From Streptomyces antnestii (GTDB lineage Bacteria; Actinomycetota; Actinomycetes; Streptomycetales; Streptomycetaceae): 64,000 bases of DNA. The stretch covers positions 682,001-746,000 of the forward strand of contig NZ_RZYA01000001.1 of NCBI RefSeq assembly GCF_004005495.1. The letters are read 5' to 3'. Position numbers and translations under genes: made by a program. Positions 8,755-16,821 of this stretch are shown here, in pieces; position 1 is the first letter of the stretch; the number at the start of each line of letters is the position of its first letter. Under the pieces are notes generated by a model that was given only the letters and a program-made list of their open reading frames with translations, was not told the DNA's origin and searched no databases.

Positions 8755-9622
8755 GGCTGGTGGTTCCTTCCATGGACATGTGGTCGGCGACGGTCTTCAG
8801 CCGGATGCCGGGGTCCGCGTCGAGACGTGGCACGGATCCGATCAGGCCTCGTGTGTAGGGGTGCCGTGGGCAGGCGAAGAGGTCGTCGACCGTGCGCTCC
8901 TCGACGAGGGCGCCGCGCAGCATCACCGCCACGCGGTGGGCGAGGCCGGCCACGATTCCCAGGTCGTGGGTGATGAAGAGAACCGCGAGGTCGAGCTCGC
9001 GCGACTGCTCCTCCAGCAGGTCGAGCACCTGTTCCTGCACGCGGACGTCGAGAGCCGTGGTCGGCTCGTCGGCGATGAGCATGTCGGGGCCGGCCACCAG
9101 CGCGGCCGCCATGACCACGCGCTGACGCATCCCGCCCGAGAACTCGCCCGGGTAGGCGCGCAGCCGTTCCTTCGCCTTCGGCACCCTGAGCCGGTCCAGC
9201 ATCTCGGCCGCCCTGGCGTAGGCCTTCTTCTTCGGCATCCCGTGGACGGTCAGCGTCTCCGCGACCTGCTCGCCGATGGTGAGGACCGGGTTCAGGGCGG
9301 TCATCGGGTCTTGGAAGATCATGGAGATCTCACGGCCCCTGATCGTGCGCATCCGGCGCTCACCGCTGCCGACCAGCTCCTGCCCCTTCCAGCGGACGGA
9401 GCCGGAGAGGCGCAGGTGCGGGTCGAGCTGCAGGACGGCGCGGGCGGTCATGCTCTTGCCGGATCCCGACTCCCCGACGAGTGCCACCCGCTCGCCCGGC
9501 CTGATCCGGAGCGACAGGCGGTCCACCAGTGTGAGGTCGCCGGCACCGCCGCCGATGCGCTCCTTCTCGGGCACGCGGACGGACAGTCCGTCGATGGACA
9601 TCAGGGGTTCGTGACAGTCCAT
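8747..9622 (-). CDS. oppD: oligopeptide-type ABC transporter ATP-binding protein
   Basis: A 291-residue ABC ATPase of the Opp/Dpp D type with Walker A GESGSGKSM (Met where Ser/Thr is common after the Lys-Ser), signature FSGGMRQRVVM, Walker B MLIADEPTTALD and switch His in ITHDLGI. The RHPYTRGLIGSVPRLD segment near the C-terminus is characteristic. Start and stop of neighbouring genes overlap by one base (TGATG), indicating translational coupling to the upstream permease. Confidence 0.93.
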   Translation of the reverse strand: MDCHEPLMSIDGLSVRVPEKERIGGGAGDLTLVDRLSLRIRPGERVALVGESGSGKSMTARAVLQLDPHLRLSGSVRWKGQELVGSGERRMRTIRGREISMIFQDPMTALNPVLTIGEQVAETLTVHGMPKKKAYARAAEMLDRLRVPKAKERLRAYPGEFSGGMRQRVVMAAALVAGPDMLIADEPTTALDVRVQEQVLDLLEEQSRELDLAVLFITHDLGIVAGLAHRVAVMLRGALVEERTVDDLFACPRHPYTRGLIGSVPRLDADPGIRLKTVADHMSMEGTTSHA

Positions 9623-10518
9623 CAGGACCTCCTCGACGAGGGATCGACGGCGCTGCGGACGGCGTCACCGGCGAGTCCGAACGCGATGGCCGCGAGGGTG
9701 ATCGCGAGGCCGGGGAACAGCGCGATCCACCAGGCGGTCGTGATGTGGTTCTGGCCCTGGGCGATGAGCGATCCCCAGTCCGGGCTGGGGGGCGGGGCTC
9801 CGACGCCGAGGAACGCGAGACCGGAGATCATGACGATGGTGCCGGAGATCTCCATGCTCGCCTGCACGTAGATCGCGTCCAGCGAGTTGGGCAGGACGTG
9901 CCGCCGCATGAGCCGCAGCCGCGACATGCCCAGGGTCCGGGCCGCCTCCACGTAGGAGCTGGTCAGCGTCTCGCGCAGGATGTTGCGCATGAGGCGGGCG
10001 GTGGCCGGCCACGAGGTCGCGATCATGGCGAACACGATCGACATCATCGACGGGCCGAGCGACGCGGCCAGGCCGAGCGCGAGCACGAGGCTGGGCAGTG
10101 ACATGCAGATGTCGCAGGCCCGCATGACGGACTCGTCGATCCACCGGGGCATGAGCGCGGCGGCGCTCGCGACGAGGACGCCGATGACCGTCGCGCACAG
10201 GACGATCGCGACGGCGACGAGGAGGGTCCTGCCGGCCCCGGCGAGGATCCTGGAGAGCACGTCCCGCCCGACGTTGTCGGTGCCGAGAAGGTGGCCGCTC
10301 CCGGGCGGGAGGAACGCCTGTCCCGTGTTCACCATGAACGGGTCGTGCGGTGTCACGAAGAGGCCGACGAGCGCCACCAGTACGAGGAGGACGACCAGAG
10401 CGAAGGCGATCCTGTCGAGCAGCGGGAAGCGACGTCCCCCGAGAGCGCGCCGTGCGGCGGTGCCGATCGACCGTCCGATCGCGGCCGGTGAGACGACGCT
10501 CGCGCCGTCGTCGGTCAT
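9622..10518 (-). CDS. oppC: ABC transporter permease, OppC type
   Basis: A 298-residue inner-membrane permease with six predicted hydrophobic segments and a cytoplasmic N-terminal extension. The EAA loop that contacts the ATPase is visible as EAARTLGMSRLRLMRRHVLP. HLLGTDNVGRDVLSRIL is the typical OppC entry motif. Its start overlaps the upstream OppB-type gene by 4 bp (ATGA), so both subunits of the pore are made together. Confidence 0.93.
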   Translation of the reverse strand: MTDDGASVVSPAAIGRSIGTAARRALGGRRFPLLDRIAFALVVLLVLVALVGLFVTPHDPFMVNTGQAFLPPGSGHLLGTDNVGRDVLSRILAGAGRTLLVAVAIVLCATVIGVLVASAAALMPRWIDESVMRACDICMSLPSLVLALGLAASLGPSMMSIVFAMIATSWPATARLMRNILRETLTSSYVEAARTLGMSRLRLMRRHVLPNSLDAIYVQASMEISGTIVMISGLAFLGVGAPPPSPDWGSLIAQGQNHITTAWWIALFPGLAITLAAIAFGLAGDAVRSAVDPSSRRS

Positions 10519-11534
10519 GACGCACCTCCTGGCGCGTTGCGCACACGCGGATCGAGGAGCCGTTGGAGCATGTCGGTGATCAGCGCCGTCACGATGAAGA
10601 CGAGGCCGATGACGAGGACGGCCGCGAGGACGGCGAAGGTGTCCTGGCTGGTGATGGAGCCGTACAGGTAGCTGCCGATCCCCGGGAGCGAGAAGACCGC
10701 CTCGACCAGGACGGCGGCGCTGATCATCCAGCCGAACTGCATGCCGAAGATGGTCACCACCGCGCCGAGGGACGAGCGGAACGCGTGGCGCATGACGACG
10801 CGTCGCCGCGGAACTCCCTTGGAGACGGCGAAGGTGATGAAGTCCGACTTCATCGCGGTCATCATGTTCGACCGGATGATGCGGGCCAGCGTCGTGATGA
10901 AGGGCATGCTCAGCGCCACGGCCGGGAGCAGCAGGTGCGCGACGGAGTCGACGACGTTGCCCATGGTGCCGAAGAGCAGTGAGTCGATCACCGTGAACCC
11001 GGTCACTCGGGGAGGGGCCATGCCGACGCTGTTGGTGCCGGAGATGGGGAACCAGCCGAGGCGCAGGCTCAGCGACCAGCGCAGCATGATCGCCAGCCAG
11101 AACATGGGCACGCCCCCGGAGAGGACGAGGACGACGCGGGCGGCGATGTCCGCCGCCCGTCCCTCGTTGACCGCCGCGACGATGCCGAGCGGGGCCGCGA
11201 CGGCCACCACGATGATCATCGTCAGGACGACGAGTTGGACCGTGGTCGGGAGCACGTTCAGGAGGTCGTTCGAGACCTTCTGGTGCGTCACGACCGATTC
11301 GCCGAAGTCGCCGTGCACCAGACGCTTCATGAAGTCCAGGTACTGGACGAGGACCGACTGATCGAGGTGGAGCTTCTCGCGCATGGCCTCGACCTGCTCA
11401 CGCGTCGCGAGCCGTCCGGCCGCCACCCGCGCGACGTCGCCCGGGATCAGCTTCGACATGAAGAAGACGATGGTGGCGACCCCCCACAGGGACAGGAGGG
11501 CGAGGCAGCTACGACGGACCATGAACCGGGTCAT
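10515..11534 (-). CDS. oppB: ABC transporter permease, OppB type
   Basis: A 339-residue permease, first gene of the operon. The ATG at 11534 (MTRFMVRRSCLALL) is preferred over the upstream start at 11582 because it gives the normal OppB N-terminus, one signal-anchor-like first helix, and has GGAG six bases upstream. LIPGDVARVAAG and the EAA-like loop SKGVPRRRVVMRHAFRSSLG are family features. It forms the channel with the OppC-type subunit. Confidence 0.92.
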   Translation of the reverse strand: MTRFMVRRSCLALLSLWGVATIVFFMSKLIPGDVARVAAGRLATREQVEAMREKLHLDQSVLVQYLDFMKRLVHGDFGESVVTHQKVSNDLLNVLPTTVQLVVLTMIIVVAVAAPLGIVAAVNEGRAADIAARVVLVLSGGVPMFWLAIMLRWSLSLRLGWFPISGTNSVGMAPPRVTGFTVIDSLLFGTMGNVVDSVAHLLLPAVALSMPFITTLARIIRSNMMTAMKSDFITFAVSKGVPRRRVVMRHAFRSSLGAVVTIFGMQFGWMISAAVLVEAVFSLPGIGSYLYGSITSQDTFAVLAAVLVIGLVFIVTALITDMLQRLLDPRVRNAPGGAS

Positions 11535-11557
11535 AGGCCACTCCGCTTTCAGCGCAT

Positions 11558-11569
11558 TTGGTATACCGG
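11558..11569. promoter_or_regulatory. candidate FadR/NanR-like GntR operator, proximal site
   Basis: TTGGTATACCGG, centred about 30 bp upstream of the OppB start, contains the palindrome GGTATACC. This core is typical of operators for FadR-subfamily GntR regulators. A second related site lies 120 bp further upstream. No such regulator gene is beside the operon. Confidence 0.5.
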
Positions 11570-11677
11570 GTTCTCGCCGCAAGGGTCACTCGCTGCGCGC
11601 GAGTGGTCTGCGAAGACGCCTCAACATAGGGCGATGCGGGGCAAGTTGGGAAGACGGCGGCTGGCTCTTTTTGGGGT

Positions 11678-11689
11678 TTGGTATTCCAA
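11678..11689. promoter_or_regulatory. candidate FadR/NanR-like GntR operator, distal site
   Basis: TTGGTATTCCAA is an almost perfect dyad sharing TTGGTAT and CC with the proximal site at 11558-11569. It sits in an unusually AT-rich patch (TTTTTGGGG... AATAATTT) inside the 280-bp gap before the operon, a likely promoter region. Confidence 0.5.
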
Positions 11690-11737
11690 TAATTTCCGCC
11701 GCCGGCAGGCTGTCGGCCGAGGCTGTCGGGGAACGCG

Positions 11738-11772
11738 CAGGCGGCGGCCGACATGGTGTCGGCCGCCGCCTG
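11738..11772 (-). terminator. strong hairpin terminator after the L,D-transpeptidase gene
   Basis: A perfect 15-bp stem (CAGGCGGCGGCCGAC at 11738-11752, complement at 11758-11772) with a five-base loop lies about 40 bp after the stop at 11815. It insulates the opp promoter region from the transpeptidase transcript. Confidence 0.75.
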
Positions 11773-11814
11773 GCGTGAGGGATTCAGATTCAGTTGGGTG
11801 CGGATGACGGGGTG

Positions 11815-13056
11815 TCAGCCGGTCGTGCTCCCCGCGACCCACTCGCTCCACGGCATGTTCCAGTCGCTGAGGCCGTTGTCCGGGGACAGCTTGGTCTTGT
11901 CCACGGAGTTCTTGATGATCACGACGTCACCGGTCATCGAGTGGTCGAAGAACCACGCGGCGGGCTGCGTACCGTCGCTGCCGTCCCTGGCGTCCTTCAG
12001 GCCCACGCAGCCGTGGCTGGTGTTGACCTTGCCGAAGACCGAGTCGCCACCCCAGTAGTTGCCGTGGATGAACGTGCCCGAGTCGGTCAGGCGCATGGCG
12101 TGCGGCACGGCCTTGATGTCGTACGAGGGCTTGCCGTCCTTCTCCGTGAGGCCGACGGTCGCACCGTTCATGTGGGTCTGCCGGAACTTCTCGGAGATGA
12201 CCATCCGGCCGTTGTACGTCGGGTGCTCGGCGCTGCCGGACGAGATCGGGATGGTCTTGATGGTCTTGCCGTCCCGTACGACGGTCATCTGCTTCGTCTT
12301 GGCGTCGACCGTGCTGATCTGGCTCCGGCCGACCTTGAACGTGACCGTCTTCCGGACGCCCTGGTCGGTGAGCTTCACGGTGACGGTGGAGCCGGGCTGC
12401 CAGTAGTGCTGGGGGCGGAAGTCCAGGCGGCTGCCGTTGAGCCAGTGGCCGACGACCTGCTGGCCGCTGCTGGAGCTCACCTGGATCTTCGACGCCATGG
12501 CGGCCTTGTCGCCGACCGCCTTGTCGAAGCTGACCGTCACCGGCATGCCCACGCCGACGGTCGAGCCGTTCTCGGGGGAGACGTGCCCGATGAAGTCGTT
12601 GGCCGGGGAGACCGTGGTGATCGTGGCGTACTCGGTGACGGAGCGCCCCTTGGCGTCGTCGGCCTCCGCGGCGATCTGATACTTGGTGGCCCGCACCAGA
12701 GGTGCGTCCGGCTGCCAGGACCTGCCGTCCGTGGACAGGGTGCCCTGCACCTCGGTACCGCTCGCGACGGCGGTCATCACCACCTTGGTGAGCTTGCCCT
12801 TACTGACGGTGACCTTGACCGGATCGTCGACCCCGACGCCGGAGGCGCCCTGCCCGGGCGTGATCCTTATTCGGGCATCGGAAGCGTCCTGGGCGCCGGC
12901 CTGATGTCCCCACGCCTGAGAGTGCGAGTGGTCCCCATGGTCGTTGCCGCCGGTGGCAGCGTTGCTGGTCCCGCTGAGGGCGGTCAGTGCGAGTACGCCA
13001 CCGACTACGCCGGCCGGAGCCACCAGAGCGATGCGTCGCTTACGTGCCGTGATCAA
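11815..13056 (-). CDS. secreted L,D-transpeptidase with Ig-like domains (YkuD)
   Basis: A 413-residue exported enzyme that makes 3-3 cross-links in peptidoglycan. An N-terminal signal segment (RRIALVAPAGVVGGVLALTA then SNAATG) is followed by tandem Ig-like domains (about residues 60-250) and a C-terminal YkuD catalytic domain. The catalytic motif reads HGNYWGGDSVFG then NTSHGCVGLKDA, with the nucleophile Cys near residue 350. This architecture matches the actinobacterial LdtMt2-like group. The start is TTG at 13056, supported by GGGAG six bases upstream. It is monocistronic, with a strong terminator. Confidence 0.92.
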   Translation of the reverse strand: MITARKRRIALVAPAGVVGGVLALTALSGTSNAATGGNDHGDHSHSQAWGHQAGAQDASDARIRITPGQGASGVGVDDPVKVTVSKGKLTKVVMTAVASGTEVQGTLSTDGRSWQPDAPLVRATKYQIAAEADDAKGRSVTEYATITTVSPANDFIGHVSPENGSTVGVGMPVTVSFDKAVGDKAAMASKIQVSSSSGQQVVGHWLNGSRLDFRPQHYWQPGSTVTVKLTDQGVRKTVTFKVGRSQISTVDAKTKQMTVVRDGKTIKTIPISSGSAEHPTYNGRMVISEKFRQTHMNGATVGLTEKDGKPSYDIKAVPHAMRLTDSGTFIHGNYWGGDSVFGKVNTSHGCVGLKDARDGSDGTQPAAWFFDHSMTGDVVIIKNSVDKTKLSPDNGLSDWNMPWSEWVAGSTTG

Positions 13057-13363
13057 GCGCTTCTCCCTTGCTGCTGGTCGTCGGATCCGTTGGTCGTCGG
13101 ATCCGTGGGGCCGGTTACCAGGGGTGTGGAATCAGCCCGACCTGACCATTTATGCATTGATTCGCTCGAAAGTGGGCAAATTGTGGCGGATCCAACGCAT
13201 CGGGAACGTCGCCGATGGCCCTGACTGTCCAGCTGTCGCCCCGCGCCCGGAGCTCCCGGCGGGGTGTCGGGCCTGGTCGGATACGCTGGCCGCTCCCTAT
13301 TGGCGTGAGCATGGCTTTCGCGGAGTGCGCGCGGGCGTGGCTTTCGCAGAGCGAAGAGGAGAT

Positions 13364-13894
13364 ATGTCCGTGAAGGGGCGTCCGGTGCTGGCCGGACTCA
13401 TGATGATTCTTGTGGCGTCCCTCGGGGCGTGCTCCGCCTCGGACGGCGACCGGGCGCACTCCGGCGGCAAGGGGGGCGGGAACAGTGGCGGGTACGCGCG
13501 GCCCCAGTCCGACCAGGTCCGCGGTCTGTACGACGCCGTCCGGCATCTCCCCAGGAAGACCGCCAAGGGCACCCGCCCGCACCTGGTCAAGGAGTGCGAC
13601 CCGGCCACCCGGAAGGTCAGGCACACCTCGCGCAGCGGCGCCGGCAAGCGGAAGAGGACCCGCACCTGGTACACCACCGAGCGTTACGAGCGGTGCCGGA
13701 AGGTGCGCAAGGGCAGCGAGAGGTACACCAGGATCGTGCGGCCCGAGCGGTGGTGCGTGCGCCTCGACGACGTGAACGGGAAGCCCCGCAAGGACGACCG
13801 CTGGTTCCGCGTCAGCCCGGCGACGTACAGCGAGGTGCACGGCAAGGCCGAGCACGCGCGCGTGAAGTTCGAGCCGAGGGGACGCGGCTGCTGA
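13364..13894 (+). CDS. small lipoprotein of unknown function
   Basis: A 176-residue protein with a lipobox in LVASLGACSA (Cys near residue 23), a Gly/Ser-rich linker and a very basic C-terminal domain with four further Cys residues in the pattern C-C-C-C (KECDP, ERCRK, RWCVR, GRGC). The frame is open upstream to 12944, but the ATG at 13364 has an AAGAGGAG ribosome site directly upstream and begins a proper signal peptide. It resembles uncharacterised Streptomyces lipoproteins; the charged domain might bind cell-wall polymers or nucleic acid, but no function is shown. Confidence 0.82.
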   Translation: MSVKGRPVLAGLMMILVASLGACSASDGDRAHSGGKGGGNSGGYARPQSDQVRGLYDAVRHLPRKTAKGTRPHLVKECDPATRKVRHTSRSGAGKRKRTRTWYTTERYERCRKVRKGSERYTRIVRPERWCVRLDDVNGKPRKDDRWFRVSPATYSEVHGKAEHARVKFEPRGRGC

Positions 13895-13910
13895 GCCGGT
13901 GCCCGTCGGC

Positions 13911-15122
13911 TCACCACGTCACGGGCAGTTCCCTCACCCCGTAGACGAGATCCGACGTGCCGTAGGTGAGCGCCGTCTCCCCGGTGGCCAGGCGGAGGTT
14001 CGGGAGGCGGCGCAGCAGGGTGGTCAGGACGACCTCCAGTTCCACTCTGGCCAGCGCGTGGCCCAGGCACTGGTGGACGCCGAAGCCGAACGACAGGTGG
14101 CGGCGCGCGTCTCGGCGGTCCGGGTCGAGGGTGCCGGCCGTGGGGCCGAACACCTCCTCGTCCCGGTTGGCCGTGGAGAGCATGCAGATCACGCCGTCCC
14201 CTGCCGCGATCGTCACCCCGCCCACCTCCACGTCCTCCTTCGCGGCGCGCGCCAGGCCGAGGTGGATGATCGTGACGTGGCGCAGCAACTCCTCGACCGC
14301 TGCGGGCATCAGGGCGGGGTCGGCCCGGAGCCGTGCCGCCAGGGCCGGGTTCCGGAGCAGCGTGAGCACGCTGATCGCCGACATGTTCGCCGTGGACTCG
14401 TGGCCCGTGACCAGGAGCATGAAGCCGAGCGAGGCGACCTGTCCGGGGGTGAGGTCGTCCCGTGCGGCCAGCCGGCTCAGGATGTCGTCCCCCGGCTCGC
14501 GCGCCTTCCGCGCGGCCAGTCCCGCCAGGTAGCCCATCAGGCTCCGGTGCGCGTTCGCGACCTCGCCGTCGGTCGCGGTGTTGTCGAGCAGCGTGCGGCT
14601 CAGGGACTGGAACAGGTCACGGTCCGCGTACGGGACGCCCAGCATCAGGCAGATCACCAGGGACGGGACGGGAAGGGTGAAGTCCCTTACCAGGTCGGCA
14701 GGTTGTTCCTTCGCGATCAGCTCGTCGAGCGCGTCGTCCACGATCCGCCGGATGGCCGGGCGCAGCTCCTCCACGCGCCGGACCAGGAAGTCCCTGGTGA
14801 CCATGCGGCGCAGCCTCGCGTGCTCCGGGTCGTCCATGCGGATGAAACTCGGCCGGGACGTGGCCAGTTGGCGCTGGCCGGGGGAGAGGAACGGGAATCC
14901 GGGCGTACGGGCGTCGGCACTGAAGCGCGCGTCCGCGAGGACGGAACGCACCTCCCGGTAGCCCGTGACGAGCCAGCACGGGGTGCCGTCGGGCAGGACC
15001 GACCGGGTGACCGCGCCCGCGCGCGCGGCCTCCGTGTACGCGGGTGGCGGGGTGAACGGGCAGCGACCGTAAGCGGCGGGCAGGCGTAGGGGCGGCGCGA
15101 GCTGCGTGGGCACGGCAGACAT
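13911..15122 (-). CDS. cytochrome P450 (of the KAS/ACP cluster)
   Basis: A 403-residue P450 with the I-helix motif VTGHEST, ExxR (ELLR) and heme loop FGFGVHQCLGHALAR. It is the last gene of a minus-strand set that includes two KAS III-like proteins, KAS II and ACP, so it most likely oxidises the assembled acyl product. The ATG at 15122 (MSAVPTQLAPPLRL) with GAAAGG upstream is preferred to an in-frame TTG at 15140. A run of G-rich repeats (GGGGA, 15141-15161) separates it from the preceding gene. It converges with the lipoprotein gene, leaving 16 bp between stops. Confidence 0.92.
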   Translation of the reverse strand: MSAVPTQLAPPLRLPAAYGRCPFTPPPAYTEAARAGAVTRSVLPDGTPCWLVTGYREVRSVLADARFSADARTPGFPFLSPGQRQLATSRPSFIRMDDPEHARLRRMVTRDFLVRRVEELRPAIRRIVDDALDELIAKEQPADLVRDFTLPVPSLVICLMLGVPYADRDLFQSLSRTLLDNTATDGEVANAHRSLMGYLAGLAARKAREPGDDILSRLAARDDLTPGQVASLGFMLLVTGHESTANMSAISVLTLLRNPALAARLRADPALMPAAVEELLRHVTIIHLGLARAAKEDVEVGGVTIAAGDGVICMLSTANRDEEVFGPTAGTLDPDRRDARRHLSFGFGVHQCLGHALARVELEVVLTTLLRRLPNLRLATGETALTYGTSDLVYGVRELPVTW

Positions 15123-15177
15123 GCGGGGGGACCCTTTCAAGGGGAGGGGAGGGGAGGGGGGTGGTGCTGTGGCGGCG

Positions 15178-15789
15178 CTAGCGCTCCGCCGCGTCGGCGT
15201 TCGTCGTAGGTGTGTCGGGCGGTGTGCCGAGCGTGTTCAGCGTCGTGCACACCATCGCGCACTGTCCGATCACGAGCAGCAGCTCGACCAGTTGCTCCGC
15301 CCGCAGCCGGTCGGCCAGTTGCCGCCACAGCGACTCGGGGAGTTCCCGCGGGCCTGCGAGGTGGTCGGCCGTCGTCAGGACGGCTAGGTCCGCCGGGTGC
15401 CACGGGTGCGCGGACAGGTCGGGGGACCCCGTCGCGGCCACGTCGGCGCCGGTGAGCCCGGCCAGGCGCGCGTGCTCCTCGTGACGTGCGCGTACGAAGT
15501 CGCAGCCGAGGCGGTAGGACGTACGCAGGATCGCGAGCTCCCTGTCCCGCATCGTCAACGTGCCCTGGTGCGTGAGGACTTGGGCCAGGCGCAGCCACGC
15601 CTCCGCGAGCGGGGGGTGGTGGGCCAGGGTGCCGAAGAGATTGACGCGGCCCGGCCCGTCCTGGCTCGACGCGCCGAGCAGGTCGCGCAGGGCGGGCGGC
15701 CACTGGTCGGCCGGCAGCGGGGGGATGCGCGGGGTCAGCATGCGCGTACCACGGGACGTGGCGGGCGTCGGGCCGTCCGGTGTCACCAT
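15178..15789 (-). CDS. carboxymuconolactone decarboxylase-like (AhpD-fold) protein
   Basis: A 203-residue protein with two repeats of the CMD/AhpD helical fold: NLFGTLAHHPPLAEAWLRLA and a second stretch with LTMRDRELAILRTSYRLGCDFVRARHEEH. The redox CxxC of true AhpD is reduced to a single Cys (GCDF) followed by the conserved His, so peroxidase activity is doubtful. Related proteins in biosynthetic clusters act on cyclic or unsaturated carbonyl intermediates. The ATG at 15789 overlaps the KAS III-like stop by 7 bp; a GTG at 15786 would give a 4-bp overlap. The far upstream open frame belongs to the KAS gene. Confidence 0.8.
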   Translation of the reverse strand: MVTPDGPTPATSRGTRMLTPRIPPLPADQWPPALRDLLGASSQDGPGRVNLFGTLAHHPPLAEAWLRLAQVLTHQGTLTMRDRELAILRTSYRLGCDFVRARHEEHARLAGLTGADVAATGSPDLSAHPWHPADLAVLTTADHLAGPRELPESLWRQLADRLRAEQLVELLLVIGQCAMVCTTLNTLGTPPDTPTTNADAAER

Positions 15790-16784
15790 TCGCACACCAC
15801 CACCCCGGCGCTCGCTCCGCTCGCGAAGCCGAACATGCCGACCAGGTCCCCGCGCCGGAGGCGTCCGGTGTCCAGGGCGGTGGCCAGCTGGAGGGGGATC
15901 GTGTTGGTGGCCACGTTGCCGTGCGAGGGGAAGGTGGCGATGACGCGGTCCGGGTCCACGCCCACCCACTCGCACGCCACCCTCGTGAAGGCGACCGACG
16001 GCTGGTGCACGCAGACGAGGTCCAGCTCGTCGGTCTTGACCCCCAGGTCACCCATGGCGCCCCGCACCTTCTCCGGCATCCCGGCGAACGAATCCACCAA
16101 CTGGGCCGAATCGATCCGGAGTTCGCCGAGGGTGCGATGGTGCTGGGCGTAGGGGTTGGGCAGGGTCGCGGCCGGCCAGCCCCAGGAGTTGGCGAAGAAG
16201 CGGGAGCCGACGACGCCGGGGCGTGCGGACGCTTCGAGCAGCAGGGCGGAGCCCATGTCGCCCGTACTGAGGCTGGGCAGCGCGGTCAGGACGTCGGCGG
16301 GGTCGTCGACCGTCCACCGGCTCTCGCGCGTGGACACCTCGGCCGTGGTGACGAGGACGCGCCGGTACTGGCCCGCCCTGATGAGGGCGTCGGCCACCTC
16401 GACGGCGTTGAGGACACCGTTGCACGCGTTCTTCAGGTCGAACACCGGGCAGCTCAGGCCGAGTTTGTCGGCGACGAGGTGTGCGGTGGCGGGCTCCTCC
16501 ATGTCGGCGAGGATCCCCGCGAAGATCAGCAGGTCGACGCCCGACGGACCCGGGATGCCGGGGGCCTCGAAGAGGCGGCGGGCCGCGTGGGCGGCGAGGT
16601 CGGAGGGCTGTTCGTCGGCGGGGGCGACGGTCCGATCCGCGAGGCCGTACATGTGGGCCAGTACGCCGGGGGAGAGGGAGACGTGGGGATTGTGGGAGCG
16701 GAAACGTTCCTCCACCTCGGCGACGGACTGCCGGCCGGGCGGAACGTGGACCGCCGCGTGGACGATGCTGCTGTACAGGGTCAA
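15783..16784 (-). CDS. divergent 3-oxoacyl-ACP synthase III-like (KAS III family) protein
   Basis: A 333-residue thiolase-fold enzyme. The Cys-His-Asn triad is intact: Cys in LKNACNGVLN, His in VCVHQPSVAF, Asn in HGNVATNTIP. It differs strongly from the FabH-like protein at 18477-19538 and has no SAACSGF signature, so it may prime with an unusual starter, or transfer or couple acyl groups to a non-malonyl acceptor as CerJ- or OleA-type relatives do. The start is TTG at 16784 with GGAGAG seven bases upstream. It lies 37 bp after the KAS II stop and is coupled to the following CMD-like gene. Confidence 0.85.
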   Translation of the reverse strand: MTLYSSIVHAAVHVPPGRQSVAEVEERFRSHNPHVSLSPGVLAHMYGLADRTVAPADEQPSDLAAHAARRLFEAPGIPGPSGVDLLIFAGILADMEEPATAHLVADKLGLSCPVFDLKNACNGVLNAVEVADALIRAGQYRRVLVTTAEVSTRESRWTVDDPADVLTALPSLSTGDMGSALLLEASARPGVVGSRFFANSWGWPAATLPNPYAQHHRTLGELRIDSAQLVDSFAGMPEKVRGAMGDLGVKTDELDLVCVHQPSVAFTRVACEWVGVDPDRVIATFPSHGNVATNTIPLQLATALDTGRLRRGDLVGMFGFASGASAGVVVCEW

Positions 16785-16821
16785 CGGGGAGCTCTCCAGG
16801 GGGGAGGAGTGGGGCGGTCGG

